The notes beneath the pieces are model-generated. The model did not search any database. It worked only from the letters and a program-made list of their open reading frames with translations, and was not told where the DNA came from. A program made the translations under genes and the position numbers. DNA of 64,000 bases from an uncultured Oscillospiraceae bacterium (lineage in GTDB: Bacteria; Bacillota; Clostridia; Oscillospirales; Oscillospiraceae): positions 29,286-93,285 of the forward strand of contig CANRNF010000001.1 of assembly GCA_947631865.1 (NCBI GenBank), given 5' to 3'. This document shows positions 1-8,377 of the stretch, one piece after another; the stretch's first letter is position 1; each line of letters starts with the position of its first letter.

Positions 1-1446
1 ATGCTCAACGAGGGGGTGCACGTGAAGGGCATCTCCGGCGTTGTCCTGTTCCGGCCCACGGTGAGCCCCATCGTGTATAAACAGCAGATCGGGCGGGCGC
101 TCACGGCGGGCGACAGCGCAACGCCCCTTATCATCGATGTGGTGAACAACTTCGAGGGACTATGCAGCATCGACTCCATCAAAGAGGAGATGCAGCTTGC
201 TGTACAGCAGTTTTACAGCGAGGGACGAAGCGATGAGATCGTGACGGACCGGTTTGAGGTCATCGAACAGGTCAAGGACTGCCGGGAGCTGTTCGAGAGG
301 CTGGAGAGGAGCCTCGCCAGCAGCTGGGAGCAGTACTTCCAGGCGGCCAGTATATTTGCCGCAGAGAACGGCCATCTGCGGGTACCGAAGAATTTTCAGA
401 CGAAGGAAGGTCTGCACCTGGGGGCATGGATCGTCACCCAGCGGGCCATCCGTGCAAAGGGGAGCGGACTGACGGATTCCCAGATCGCCCGGCTGGACGG
501 TATCGGCATGATATGGGACAACCGGCTGGAATCTGCCTGGAACCGCGGGGTCGCCCATTGCAAGGAATATGCCCGAGAGCACGGCGACCTGGAGGTACCT
601 GTGCGGTATGTCTCTCCGGACGGGTACAAGCTGGGGGCATTCATCAACCGGATGCGCCGGTGGTATGCCAACGGGGAGAAGCAGGCGGTGCTCACGCCGG
701 AGCGCGTGGCGGAGCTGGAGGCGCTGGGGATGCGCTGGAGCGCCGTGAACCTGAAGTGGGAGCGCAATTACCTGCAGGCCGCGGAGTATTACCGGGAACA
801 CGGCGATCTTCTGGTGCCGCAGGGTTATAAAACAGCGGATGGCTACGCCCTTGGGGAGTGGATAAGACGGCTGCGGAAAAGCTACCGCGCCGGGACACTG
901 ACCCAAGAGCAGATAGAGCGTCTGGAGGCCATTGGCATGTTTTGGGGCAGCCGGCGTTCCGAGTCCTGGGAGACCAATTACCGCGAGGCGGAGAAATACT
1001 ACGAAGCCCACGGGGACCTGGACCTGACGGCAGGGTACTACACAGAGGACGGTTTTGCTCTGGGCAAGTGGGTGGTGGAACTTCGGCGTCAGCGCAAACA
1101 GGGAAGTTCCAGTCTTACTCCGGAGCGGATCGCCCGGCTGGACGCCATTGGGATGATATGGGACAAGCTCTCCTCCTGGGAATACCGGTATGAACTGTGC
1201 CAGAGGTACCTGGAGGAAAACCACGGCATGACCATCCCGAGGGATTACAAGACGGCGGATGGGATCTGGCTGGGCACATGGCTGTACCGGCAGAGGCGGC
1301 TCGCGGAAGGACATCCCTCACAGATGAGCGAAGAACGCCGACAGAAGATACTGAAGCTGGAAGTCTATGGACCGGATGCAGGGATAGGCAGAAGGACAAA
1401 GAGATATAAGCTGGCTGATGCGGTCGACCGGGCAGGACCTGTCTGA
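1..1446 (+). CDS. DEAD/DEAH-type helicase with five HA repeats, 3' part only
   Basis: The gene runs in from the left edge. Base 1 happens to be an in-frame ATG, but the translation starts inside the second RecA-like domain (LNEGVHV, then QQIGRAL, helicase motifs V and VI), so the start is missing. From about residue 105 to the end there are five tandem repeats of about 68 residues of the helicase-associated (HA) type, each with an EHGDL-VP-like core, a G-x-x-LG-x-W/F box and an AIGM-W ending. The family is common in Clostridia and its substrate is not established; nucleic-acid binding by the repeats is inferred. It is on the same strand as ugd, 68 bases upstream, with no terminator seen between, so read-through into the glycan locus is possible. 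Confidence 0.8.
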   Translation: MLNEGVHVKGISGVVLFRPTVSPIVYKQQIGRALTAGDSATPLIIDVVNNFEGLCSIDSIKEEMQLAVQQFYSEGRSDEIVTDRFEVIEQVKDCRELFERLERSLASSWEQYFQAASIFAAENGHLRVPKNFQTKEGLHLGAWIVTQRAIRAKGSGLTDSQIARLDGIGMIWDNRLESAWNRGVAHCKEYAREHGDLEVPVRYVSPDGYKLGAFINRMRRWYANGEKQAVLTPERVAELEALGMRWSAVNLKWERNYLQAAEYYREHGDLLVPQGYKTADGYALGEWIRRLRKSYRAGTLTQEQIERLEAIGMFWGSRRSESWETNYREAEKYYEAHGDLDLTAGYYTEDGFALGKWVVELRRQRKQGSSSLTPERIARLDAIGMIWDKLSSWEYRYELCQRYLEENHGMTIPRDYKTADGIWLGTWLYRQRRLAEGHPSQMSEERRQKILKLEVYGPDAGIGRRTKRYKLADAVDRAGPV

Positions 1447-1514
1447 GCGTTGGGCAGATGCAGAAGTATGCACCGACGGCAGGTAGAAGATAAACGGAAG
1501 GAATACACGACGAC

Positions 1515-2735
1515 ATGACAGAGAAAGAGAGATTCGGCAAGATCGCGGTAGCGGGCATCGGGTATGTAGGACTGAGCATGGCGGTGCTGCTGTCGCGGGA
1601 GCACGAGGTGGCGGCCACGTGTCAGCATCAGGCGAAAGCAGACATGCTGAACAAGGAAAAGCGGTCCCCCATCCGTGACCCGGAGATCGAGGAATTCCTG
1701 GCGACGAAGGACCTGCACCTCACAGTGACCACAGACGGGAAGGAAGCCTATACGGGCGCGGACCTGGTGATCGTGGCGACGCCCACCAACTATGACCCTC
1801 ACAAGCACTATTTCGATACCTCCGCGGTGGAGGATGTGGTGGCCCAGGTGATGGAATACGCCCCGGACGCCATCATCGTCATCAAGAGCACCATCCCCGT
1901 GGGATATACCAAGAGCCTGCGGGAGAAGACGGGATGTAAGAATATCCTATTCAGCCCGGAGTTTCTGCGGGAGAGCCGGGCGCTGTACGACAACCTCTAT
2001 CCCCGGCGGATCATCGTGGGGACGGATATGGAGGACGATCGCCTTGTGAAAGCGGCGGAGGCATTCGGCGCGCTTCTGAAGGGCGCCGCCCTGCGGGAGG
2101 ATGTGCCCGTGCTGACCATGGGTTTCACGGAGGCGGAGGCGGTAAAGCTGTTCGCCAATACATATCTGGCCATGCGTGTGAGCTTTTTCAACGAGCTGGA
2201 CACCTACGCGGAGCTGAACGGTCTGAACGCCCGTGAGATCATCGACGGGGTGTGCTTGGATTACCGCATCGGGGACGGGTACAACAACCCAAGCTTTGGC
2301 TATGGCGGGTACTGCTTCCCGAAGGATACGAAGCAGTTGCTTGCAAACTGCGCGGACGTGCCCCAGCGGCTGATCCGGGCTGTGGTGGAGACCAACGAGG
2401 TGCGCAAGGAGCATATCGCCTCCCAGGTGATGAAGCGTCTGGCGGGGAAGAGCGCGCCTGTGGTGGGTGTGTACCGTCTGACCATGAAGTCCAACTCCGA
2501 CAACTTCCGGGAGAGCGCCATCCAGGGCGTGATGAAGTACCTGGCGGACCAGGGCGTGAAGATCGTGATATACGAGCCCACGCTCAGCGGCGGGGATTTC
2601 AACGGTTATCCGGTGAACAACGACCTGTCGGCGTTCATGGATACATGCGATGTGATCATCGCGAACCGTTATGACGAGGAGCTGGCGCCGGCGGCGGACA
2701 AGCTGTACACGCGGGACCAGTTCCATCGGGATTGA
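1515..2735 (+). CDS. ugd: UDP-glucose 6-dehydrogenase family nucleotide-sugar dehydrogenase
   Basis: Oxidises UDP-glucose to UDP-glucuronate with NAD in the cytoplasm, supplying the next gene product with its substrate. The N-terminal Rossmann motif GIGYVG is at residues 14-19 and the catalytic cysteine is C267 in [10 protein letters not shown]. The C-terminal UDP-binding domain is complete, and the length of 406 residues is normal for the compact Firmicute form. The start is ATG 1515 with GGAAGGA some 12 bases upstream. Odd point: after beta strand 2, where family members have a conserved Asp that binds the NAD ribose (HEV-x-x-x-D), this protein has Cys (HEVAATC). Another UDP-sugar substrate, such as UDP-HexNAc, is less likely given the UXS gene next door. 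Confidence 0.9.
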   Translation: MTEKERFGKIAVAGIGYVGLSMAVLLSREHEVAATCQHQAKADMLNKEKRSPIRDPEIEEFLATKDLHLTVTTDGKEAYTGADLVIVATPTNYDPHKHYFDTSAVEDVVAQVMEYAPDAIIVIKSTIPVGYTKSLREKTGCKNILFSPEFLRESRALYDNLYPRRIIVGTDMEDDRLVKAAEAFGALLKGAALREDVPVLTMGFTEAEAVKLFANTYLAMRVSFFNELDTYAELNGLNAREIIDGVCLDYRIGDGYNNPSFGYGGYCFPKDTKQLLANCADVPQRLIRAVVETNEVRKEHIASQVMKRLAGKSAPVVGVYRLTMKSNSDNFRESAIQGVMKYLADQGVKIVIYEPTLSGGDFNGYPVNNDLSAFMDTCDVIIANRYDEELAPAADKLYTRDQFHRD

Positions 2736-2748
2736 GGGTAATGCAGGA

Positions 2749-3690
2749 ATGAAGATATTGGTGACAGGCGGCGCGGGTTTCCTGGGTTCCAACCTGTGCG
2801 GGAGGCTTGTAAGGGACCAGGGAAACTACGTGTACTGCCTGGATAACATGCAGACCGGGCGGATGGAGAACATCCGGGAGCTGATGGACAAGCCCAACTT
2901 CCAGTTCATAGAGCACGACATCGTGGAGCCGATAGAGCTGAAAGTGGACCAGATCTACAACGCGGCGTGCCCGGCCAGCCCTCCCGCCTACCAGGCGGAC
3001 CCGGTGCACACGCTGAAGACCAGCGTGTTCGGGATGCTGAACATGCTGGAGCTGGCGAGAAAGAATGACGCCACGGTTTTGCAGTTCTCCACATCGGAGG
3101 TATACGGGGACGCCCAGGTGCACCCCCAGCCGGAGACGTACTGGGGGAACGTGAATCCGGACGGGATACGCAGCTGCTACGACGAGGGGAAGCGAGCGGC
3201 GGAGACGCTGTGCTTCGACTACCACCGCGAGTATGGTGTGAAGGTCAAGGTGATCCGCATCTTCAATACATACGGCCCGAAGATGGACCCCAAGGACGGG
3301 CGTGTGATCAGCAACTTCGTGAACCAGGCGCTGCGGGGCGAGGACCTGACGGTGTACGGCGACGGGAAGCAGACGCGGAGCTTCTGTTACGTGGACGACC
3401 TGATCGAGGGCATCTACCGGATGATGAACAGCACTGACGAGGTAACAGGTCCGGTGAACCTGGGCAACCCTGGGGAGTTCACGATGCTGGAGCTGGCGGA
3501 GGAAGTGCTGCGGCAGACGGGGAGCCGATCGAAGCTGGTGCACAAGGAGCTTCCGAAGGACGACCCAAAGCAGCGGCGGCCGGACATCACGAAAGCCAAA
3601 CAATTGCTTGGCTGGGAGCCGAAGGTGGCTCTGCGGGAGGGCCTGGCGAAGACGATAGAGTACTACAGAGGGCTCATGGGTAGGGCCTGA
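2749..3690 (+). CDS. UDP-glucuronate decarboxylase (UDP-xylose synthase), NAD-dependent SDR
   Basis: Extended short-chain dehydrogenase that decarboxylates UDP-glucuronate to UDP-xylose. It has [10 protein letters not shown] at residues 8-17 (NAD binding), the UXS-type [12 protein letters not shown] segment, and the catalytic pair Y144/K148 in SCYDEGK. The 313 residues match bacterial UXS proteins. The ORF track extends upstream to 2671, but that stretch lies inside ugd; ATG 2749, preceded by a GCAGGA-like site and giving MKILVTGG, is the natural start. It sits 13 bases after ugd, so the two enzymes form a UDP-Glc to UDP-GlcA to UDP-Xyl pathway and xylose is a probable sugar of the glycan. 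Confidence 0.88.
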   Translation: MKILVTGGAGFLGSNLCGRLVRDQGNYVYCLDNMQTGRMENIRELMDKPNFQFIEHDIVEPIELKVDQIYNAACPASPPAYQADPVHTLKTSVFGMLNMLELARKNDATVLQFSTSEVYGDAQVHPQPETYWGNVNPDGIRSCYDEGKRAAETLCFDYHREYGVKVKVIRIFNTYGPKMDPKDGRVISNFVNQALRGEDLTVYGDGKQTRSFCYVDDLIEGIYRMMNSTDEVTGPVNLGNPGEFTMLELAEEVLRQTGSRSKLVHKELPKDDPKQRRPDITKAKQLLGWEPKVALREGLAKTIEYYRGLMGRA

Positions 3691-3707
3691 GTTGGGAGAG
3701 AGCGAGC

Positions 3708-5150
3708 TTGGACGCGGAGAACAGGACGACGGCGGCGGTGACGGAAGCTCCGGTGAAGGTAACGGAGCTTACCGGCAACACCAGCCGTACATACAAGTTC
3801 ATAAAGCGCGCGTTCGATATCGTCGTGTCGGCGGTCGGACTCATAGTGACCTCGCCAGTTCTCCTGGTCGCGATGCTTGCTATCGTATTAGAGGACGGTT
3901 CACCTCCCTTTTTCTTCCAACCGCGCATCGGAAAGGATTGTAAACCATTCTGGATGGTGAAGCTGCGGAGCATGCGGCCGGACGCGGAGCAGGTGTTGGC
4001 GCGGCTGTCTGAGGCAGAGAAAGAGGAGTTTTCCCAGAATTTCAAGCTGAAGAACGACCCGCGGATAACGAAGGTCGGGCACTTCATCCGCAAGACGAGC
4101 ATAGACGAGCTGCCGCAGCTCTGGAATGTATTGACAGGTGACATGAGTCTGGTAGGGCCCCGGCCGCCGCTGCTGGTGGAGGAAGAAGCATACGGAGAGC
4201 ATTTAGCGAAGGTGATGTCTGTCCGGCCAGGGATCACTGGTTACTGGCAGGTCCATGGCCGGAGCGAAATAGATTTCAGCGAGCGCATCGAGCTGAACGA
4301 ATACTACATAGATAACTGCAGCTTGTGGCTGGACCTGAAGATATTGGTTGCGACGGTCGGAGTCGTGGTCCACGGGGGGGGGAGCATACTAAAAGGTTCT
4401 GTCCGCAGGACAGGAACAAAGCGTGTTTCTTTCAAGCTTCCCCGGATATTGAAAGCGGCGCTGTACTTCCCTCTGCTGTTGGCAGTGCCGACAGCGGGAA
4501 CGGGCGCGGAGACAAAGGCAGAACCACAGAAGACGGAGCCGGGCGCAGGCTATCGCTTCGTCAAGCGTATGTTCGACATCGTGGCGTCGGCGATCGCGCT
4601 TATCGTTTTGTCTCCGTTGCTTCTTGTTGTCTCCCTTCTCATCGTATTGGATGATCCGAAGGGAGCGCCCATCTTCACGCAGACGAGGGTGGGCAAGGAT
4701 GGGAAGGAATTCCGGTTTTATAAGTTCCGGTCCATGGTAGTGGATGCTGAGGAGCGCCTGGATGAACTGATGGGCCAGAATGAGATGGACGGGCCGGTAT
4801 TCAAGATCAAGGACGACCCTCGAATCACGCGAATGGGAAAATTCATCCGTAAGACGAGCATAGATGAGCTCCCGCAGCTTTGGAACGTGCTTCGGGGCGA
4901 TATGAGCATCGTGGGACCCCGGCCGCCGGTGCCGCGGGAGGTAGCGCAGTACAGCGATTACCAGCGGCAGAGGCTGAGCGTGACGCCGGGACTGACCTGC
5001 TACTGGCAGGTGCGGAAGGACCGAAATCTGTGCAGTTTTGACGAGTGGGTGGAGATGGACCTGCAGTACATACGGGAGAGAAGCATAGGCACCGATCTGA
5101 AGATCATCTTCAAGACCTTTGGCGCCGTTCTGGGTATGAACGGAGAGTAG
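3708..5150 (+). CDS. Tandem fusion of two polyprenyl-phosphate sugar-phosphate transferases (PF02397 type)
   Basis: One reading frame carries two complete initiating sugar-phosphate transferase domains, residues about 25-222 and about 273-480. Each has the single membrane segment (FDIVVSA..., FDIVASA...), the KxRSM or KFRSM motif, RKTSIDELPQLWNVL and VGPRPP. This family transfers a sugar-1-phosphate to undecaprenyl phosphate to start a repeat unit. The start is TTG 3708 with GGGAGAG at good spacing. The two domains are joined only because of a run of nine G at 4374-4382: with eight G the first protein would stop at once after VVVHGGGAY (227 residues, the usual family length), and the second would need its own start (in-frame TTG or GTG codons near 4449-4485, none with a clear ribosome site). 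Whether the fusion is real or one phase of a switch cannot be told from one sequence. Confidence 0.85.
   Translation: MDAENRTTAAVTEAPVKVTELTGNTSRTYKFIKRAFDIVVSAVGLIVTSPVLLVAMLAIVLEDGSPPFFFQPRIGKDCKPFWMVKLRSMRPDAEQVLARLSEAEKEEFSQNFKLKNDPRITKVGHFIRKTSIDELPQLWNVLTGDMSLVGPRPPLLVEEEAYGEHLAKVMSVRPGITGYWQVHGRSEIDFSERIELNEYYIDNCSLWLDLKILVATVGVVVHGGGSILKGSVRRTGTKRVSFKLPRILKAALYFPLLLAVPTAGTGAETKAEPQKTEPGAGYRFVKRMFDIVASAIALIVLSPLLLVVSLLIVLDDPKGAPIFTQTRVGKDGKEFRFYKFRSMVVDAEERLDELMGQNEMDGPVFKIKDDPRITRMGKFIRKTSIDELPQLWNVLRGDMSIVGPRPPVPREVAQYSDYQRQRLSVTPGLTCYWQVRKDRNLCSFDEWVEMDLQYIRERSIGTDLKIIFKTFGAVLGMNGE
4374..4382 (+). repeat. Poly-G tract (G9) joining two sugar transferase domains
   Basis: Nine consecutive G. 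G9 keeps a 480-residue fusion. G8 gives TAC TAA directly after the tract and ends domain one at its normal length. G10 reads a junk frame to 4654. Confidence 0.95.
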
Positions 5151-5173
5151 GGAAAGGAAACACAGCAGGAGAC

Positions 5174-6139
5174 ATGGCAATTCTGGTGACAGGCGGAGCC
5201 GGATACATCGGCTCCCATGTGAACAAGCTTCTGGCCCATGAGGGCTATGAGACGGTGGTGTTCGACAACATGATATACGGCCACCGGGAGGCGGTGAAGT
5301 GGGGGACGCTGATCGAGGGGGATTTGAAGAACATCGGCCAGATCGAGGCGGTGTTCGAGAGGTATCCCATCGAGGCGGTGTTCCACTTTGCGGCCTATGC
5401 CTATGTGGGGGAGTCGGTGGCGGAGCCGGAGAAATATTACTACAACAACATCGGCTGCACGCTGAATCTGTTAAAGGTGATGCGCCGTCATGGCTGCGAC
5501 AAGATCATCTTCTCGTCCAGCTGCGCGACCTACGGCGAGCCGGAAAAGACGCCTATCACGGAGGACATGCCCCAGGACCCCATCAACCCATACGGGTTCA
5601 CGAAGTACGCAGTGGAGCGGATATTCAGGGACTACGAGAGAGCGTATGGGCTCAAATATGTGGTGCTGCGTTACTTCAACGCGGCGGGAGCGGACCCGGA
5701 GGGAGAGATAGGGGAAGCCCACGACCCGGAGACGCATATCATCCCGCTGATCCTGGATGCGGCCAGCGGGAAGCGACCCAACGTGAAGGTGTTCGGTACG
5801 GACTATCCGACGCGGGACGGGAGCTGCATCCGGGACTACATACATGTGAGCGACCTGGCGGCGGCACACCTGCTGGCGCTGCGGCACCTGGAGGCGGGGA
5901 AGGAGAGCCAGTTTCTGAACCTTGGGAACACGAAGGGGACGAGCGTGCTGGAGCTGATAGAGGCGGCGAAGCGGGTGACGGAGAGAGATATCCCGGTAGT
6001 GCTGTCTGAGCGGCGGCCGGGAGACCCGGCGATCCTGGTAGGCAGCAGCGAGAAGGCGAAGCGCGTCCTGGGCTGGGAGCCCATGTATGGAGATATAGAC
6101 ACCATCGTGCGGCACGCCTGGGCCTGGCACGAGCGGTGA
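5174..6139 (+). CDS. galE: UDP-glucose 4-epimerase
   Basis: Interconverts UDP-glucose and UDP-galactose, and so can feed the UDP-galactopyranose mutase encoded at 18065. It has GGAGYIGSH near the N-terminus, the SSSCATYG serine region, the catalytic YxxxK as YGFTK, and the GalE-type FNAAGADP segment. It is 321 residues, slightly shorter than the usual 330-340. The ORF track starts at 5045 inside the previous gene; ATG 5174 after CAGGAGA is the true start ([10 protein letters not shown]). The last 18 bases before the final sense codon recur almost exactly at 7079-7096, on the far side of the next gene. Confidence 0.92.
   Translation: MAILVTGGAGYIGSHVNKLLAHEGYETVVFDNMIYGHREAVKWGTLIEGDLKNIGQIEAVFERYPIEAVFHFAAYAYVGESVAEPEKYYYNNIGCTLNLLKVMRRHGCDKIIFSSSCATYGEPEKTPITEDMPQDPINPYGFTKYAVERIFRDYERAYGLKYVVLRYFNAAGADPEGEIGEAHDPETHIIPLILDAASGKRPNVKVFGTDYPTRDGSCIRDYIHVSDLAAAHLLALRHLEAGKESQFLNLGNTKGTSVLELIEAAKRVTERDIPVVLSERRPGDPAILVGSSEKAKRVLGWEPMYGDIDTIVRHAWAWHER
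6116..6133 (+). repeat. Left copy of an 18-base direct repeat flanking an FkbM gene
   Basis: This is the end of galE. It matches 7079-7096 at 17 of 18 bases (G6122 against A7085). The pair brackets the FkbM gene at 6178-7075. Confidence 0.85.
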
Positions 6140-6177
6140 CAAAGATTGAAAATCAACAAAGAAATGAGGGAAGAAAT

Positions 6178-7075
6178 ATGGTGAGGCGGGCCCTTCGGTA
6201 CATCGACAGAGTCGGAGAAAAATATGAATTATCTGCGCGTTTGTTGACGGCTGTCAAAAAGACGGGAATACCGGGAAAAGTCAGAGCACATCTCTATCTT
6301 TCAGAGGGCAAGCGTCAGAGAAAGCATCCGACAGAGGAGATGCTGAAAAGCCAGCTGTTCTTCCGGGAGAATCGTCAGCGGGCAGAGAACATCTTGGAAA
6401 TGCTGGCGGATGAAAAGTCAAAAAAAGTGTGGGGGGGGGGTAATCCGTTACCGCACTATGAGGGATCCATTCCCGCGTGAGCTATGTGACCTGGGTAATT
6501 GTTATTTCGTGGACGATATTATTCAGATAGAAAATAATGAGGTTTTTATAGATGCGGGTGCCTATGTTGGCGACACGATCAATGAACTCAAGTCCCTGGC
6601 CGGACAAAGAAATGTAAGACTGAAAAGAGTCGTTTCCTTTGAGCCGGAGGAGATCAATTTTTCTATGCTTGAACAGACCCACGGGAATGACCCCGATGTT
6701 GTGCTCCATAAGAAGGGGCTCTCGGATAAGGACGCGGAGGTAAAGTTCTCTGGCTCCGGCGCGGGGGCGAAGATCACAGACAGCGGAGCGGACGGCGCGA
6801 CGATATCTGTAGTCCGGCTGGACAGTCTGCCGGAGTGTCAGGACGCTACGTGGATCAAGATGGATATTGAGGGCGCGGAACTGCCTGCCTTGAAGGGTGC
6901 GGAGGGGATCATTCGGAGAAATCGTCCAAAGCTGACGATCTGCATTTATCACAGCGATGAAGATATGCTCCAAATTGCGGAGTACATACATGAACTTGTG
7001 CCAGGCTACAGGCTGTATGTCAGACATCATTCACTTGTGCCCCTGTTTGAGACGGTCATATACGCTGTCCCCTAA
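6178..7075 (+). CDS. FkbM-family methyltransferase, out of frame at a G10 tract (phase-OFF as sequenced)
   Basis: The first part (6178-6440) is read in one frame and the methyltransferase domain (track ORF 6410-7075) in the next; the break falls exactly on a run of ten G at 6431-6440. With nine G the gene reads through as a 298-residue protein (...KKVW-GG-VIRYRTM...). The domain shows the FkbM SAM fold: EVFIDAGAYVGDT (SAM-binding loop), VVSFEPE, WIKMDIEGAE and the late CIYHSDED. FkbM proteins O-methylate sugars or small molecules, so the target here is probably a glycan residue. ATG 6178 has GAGGGAAG four bases upstream; the track's GTG 6136 lies inside galE. The gene is visibly AT-richer than galE and is flanked by direct repeats, so it may be an inserted cassette. 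A sequencing error in the G run is the main alternative. Confidence 0.82.
6431..6440 (+). repeat. Poly-G tract (G10) in FkbM gene 1
   Basis: Ten consecutive G at the point where the reading frame of the FkbM gene is lost. G9 would restore one open frame; G10 ends translation at 6480. Confidence 0.95.
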
Positions 7076-7078
7076 TGC

Positions 7079-7096
7079 GCCTGGACCTGGCACGAG
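7079..7096 (+). repeat. Right copy of the 18-base direct repeat derived from the galE end
   Basis: Repeats the galE 3' end (6116-6133) with one mismatch. Read in the galE frame it continues without a stop, through TTG 7106 and ATG 7121, into the GT4 gene. Confidence 0.85.
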
Positions 7097-7120
7097 AAGA
7101 GAGTTTTGAGGAATGAAAGT

Positions 7121-8377
7121 ATGAGCGAGCCAATTCGTGTTGCGCATATCATTGGCAAGGTGAGGAATGGCGGCGTTGAATCAGTCGTCATGAATTATTA
7201 CCGGCACATTGACCGAACAAAGATACAGTTTGACTTTCTGATAGATTCTGATTTTTCCGATGATGTATTTCGTACCAGTCCGCTGAAAGAGGCAGAGGAA
7301 CTCGGCGGCCGGGTCTATATCATTCCACCGTACCAGGATCTACCCAGGTATCTTTCAGAACTAATCAAGGTCTTTCGCAGAGAGCAATATCAGATCGCTC
7401 ATTCACATCTCAATACGTTAAGCGTTTTTCCGCTCTACGCGGCAAAAAAAGCCGGGGTTCCTATCCGCATTGCACACAGCCATTCTACTGCGGTAAAAGG
7501 GGAGCATGTGAAAAGCATGATTAAGTATAGTCTACGCCCGTTTGCAAAGGTGTTCGCCACGAATTATGCGGCGTGCTCAACATATGCAGGGGAATGGCTG
7601 TTCGGCAAAAAAGCGTTGGAACGGGGAGAAGTCAAAATCTTTACAAATGCCATTGATCTAAAACAGTTCAGATATGATGAAAAAGTGCGGGAAGAAACAA
7701 GAAATGAACTGGGGGTCCAGGACAGGTTCGTGATCGGCAATGTGGGCCGGTTCTGCTACCAGAAGAATCAGAGATTCTCTCTTGATGTATTTTCCGAGGT
7801 GTGTAAGAGAAACCCAAAAGCAGTCCTATTGTTCATTGGGGATGGAAAAGACCGCAAAATAATCGAAGAAGAATCAAGAAAAATACAGAAGGGACAAGTT
7901 GTCTTTCTTGGGAGCAGGGATGACGTTGGGAGGTTATACCCGGCAATGGACGTTTTTTTGTTTCCCACCAGGTATGAAGGACTGGGGCTGGCGGCGGTCG
8001 AGGCGCAGATGTGTGGGGTAAAAACGGTCGTTTCCCAGGCAGTACCATCTGAGGCGAGAATATCTCCCTCAACGATCGTTATGGATCTGTGTGCCGGGGC
8101 ATCTGCTTGGGCTGACGCTGTCACTTCTCCTTGCGTTGTCGAAGCGGTGCCGCAGGAGATACGCGAAGAATATGATATTTCCTTCCAGGCAGAGGAAATG
8201 GTCGATTACTATGAGAGGCTTTTGGCGGCGAGACAGTGTGAAATGACGACACAGAAGACTCAAAAAACCATCCGGGGGGGGGTACAACTCCTAACTGAAA
8301 ACAGGGGAAATGCCCCTGTTATATACATCACAGCTATTCCGGCGCTCTGTGCAGCCTCTGAAATGAAGGCGGCGTGA
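7121..8377 (+). CDS. Glycosyltransferase family 4 (GT-B fold), C-terminal tail set by a G9 tract
   Basis: Retaining glycosyltransferase. The N-terminal half has IIGKVRNGGVESVVMNYYRH, and the C-terminal half has GNVGRFCYQKNQ, LFIGDGKD, VFLGSRDDV and FPTRYEGLGLAAVEAQ, the donor-binding E-x7-E region of GT4 enzymes. It is cytoplasmic and builds the repeat unit; donor and acceptor are unknown. ATG 7121 has GAGGA eight bases upstream; TTG 7106 is a poorer in-frame alternative. The conserved domain ends near YYERLL. A run of nine G at 8274-8282 then lets translation continue for about 35 residues and stop at 8377, directly touching the next ATG. With eight or ten G it would stop within about a dozen bases of the tract. 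The gene is AT-richer than the purine genes. Confidence 0.88.
   Translation: MSEPIRVAHIIGKVRNGGVESVVMNYYRHIDRTKIQFDFLIDSDFSDDVFRTSPLKEAEELGGRVYIIPPYQDLPRYLSELIKVFRREQYQIAHSHLNTLSVFPLYAAKKAGVPIRIAHSHSTAVKGEHVKSMIKYSLRPFAKVFATNYAACSTYAGEWLFGKKALERGEVKIFTNAIDLKQFRYDEKVREETRNELGVQDRFVIGNVGRFCYQKNQRFSLDVFSEVCKRNPKAVLLFIGDGKDRKIIEEESRKIQKGQVVFLGSRDDVGRLYPAMDVFLFPTRYEGLGLAAVEAQMCGVKTVVSQAVPSEARISPSTIVMDLCAGASAWADAVTSPCVVEAVPQEIREEYDISFQAEEMVDYYERLLAARQCEMTTQKTQKTIRGGVQLLTENRGNAPVIYITAIPALCAASEMKAA
8274..8282 (+). repeat. Poly-G tract (G9) near the 3' end of the GT4 gene
   Basis: Nine consecutive G. G9 gives the long tail that ends next to the GT8 start codon; G8 (...GGYNS stop) and G10 (...GGGTTPN stop) end translation about 80 bases earlier. 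Confidence 0.95.
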
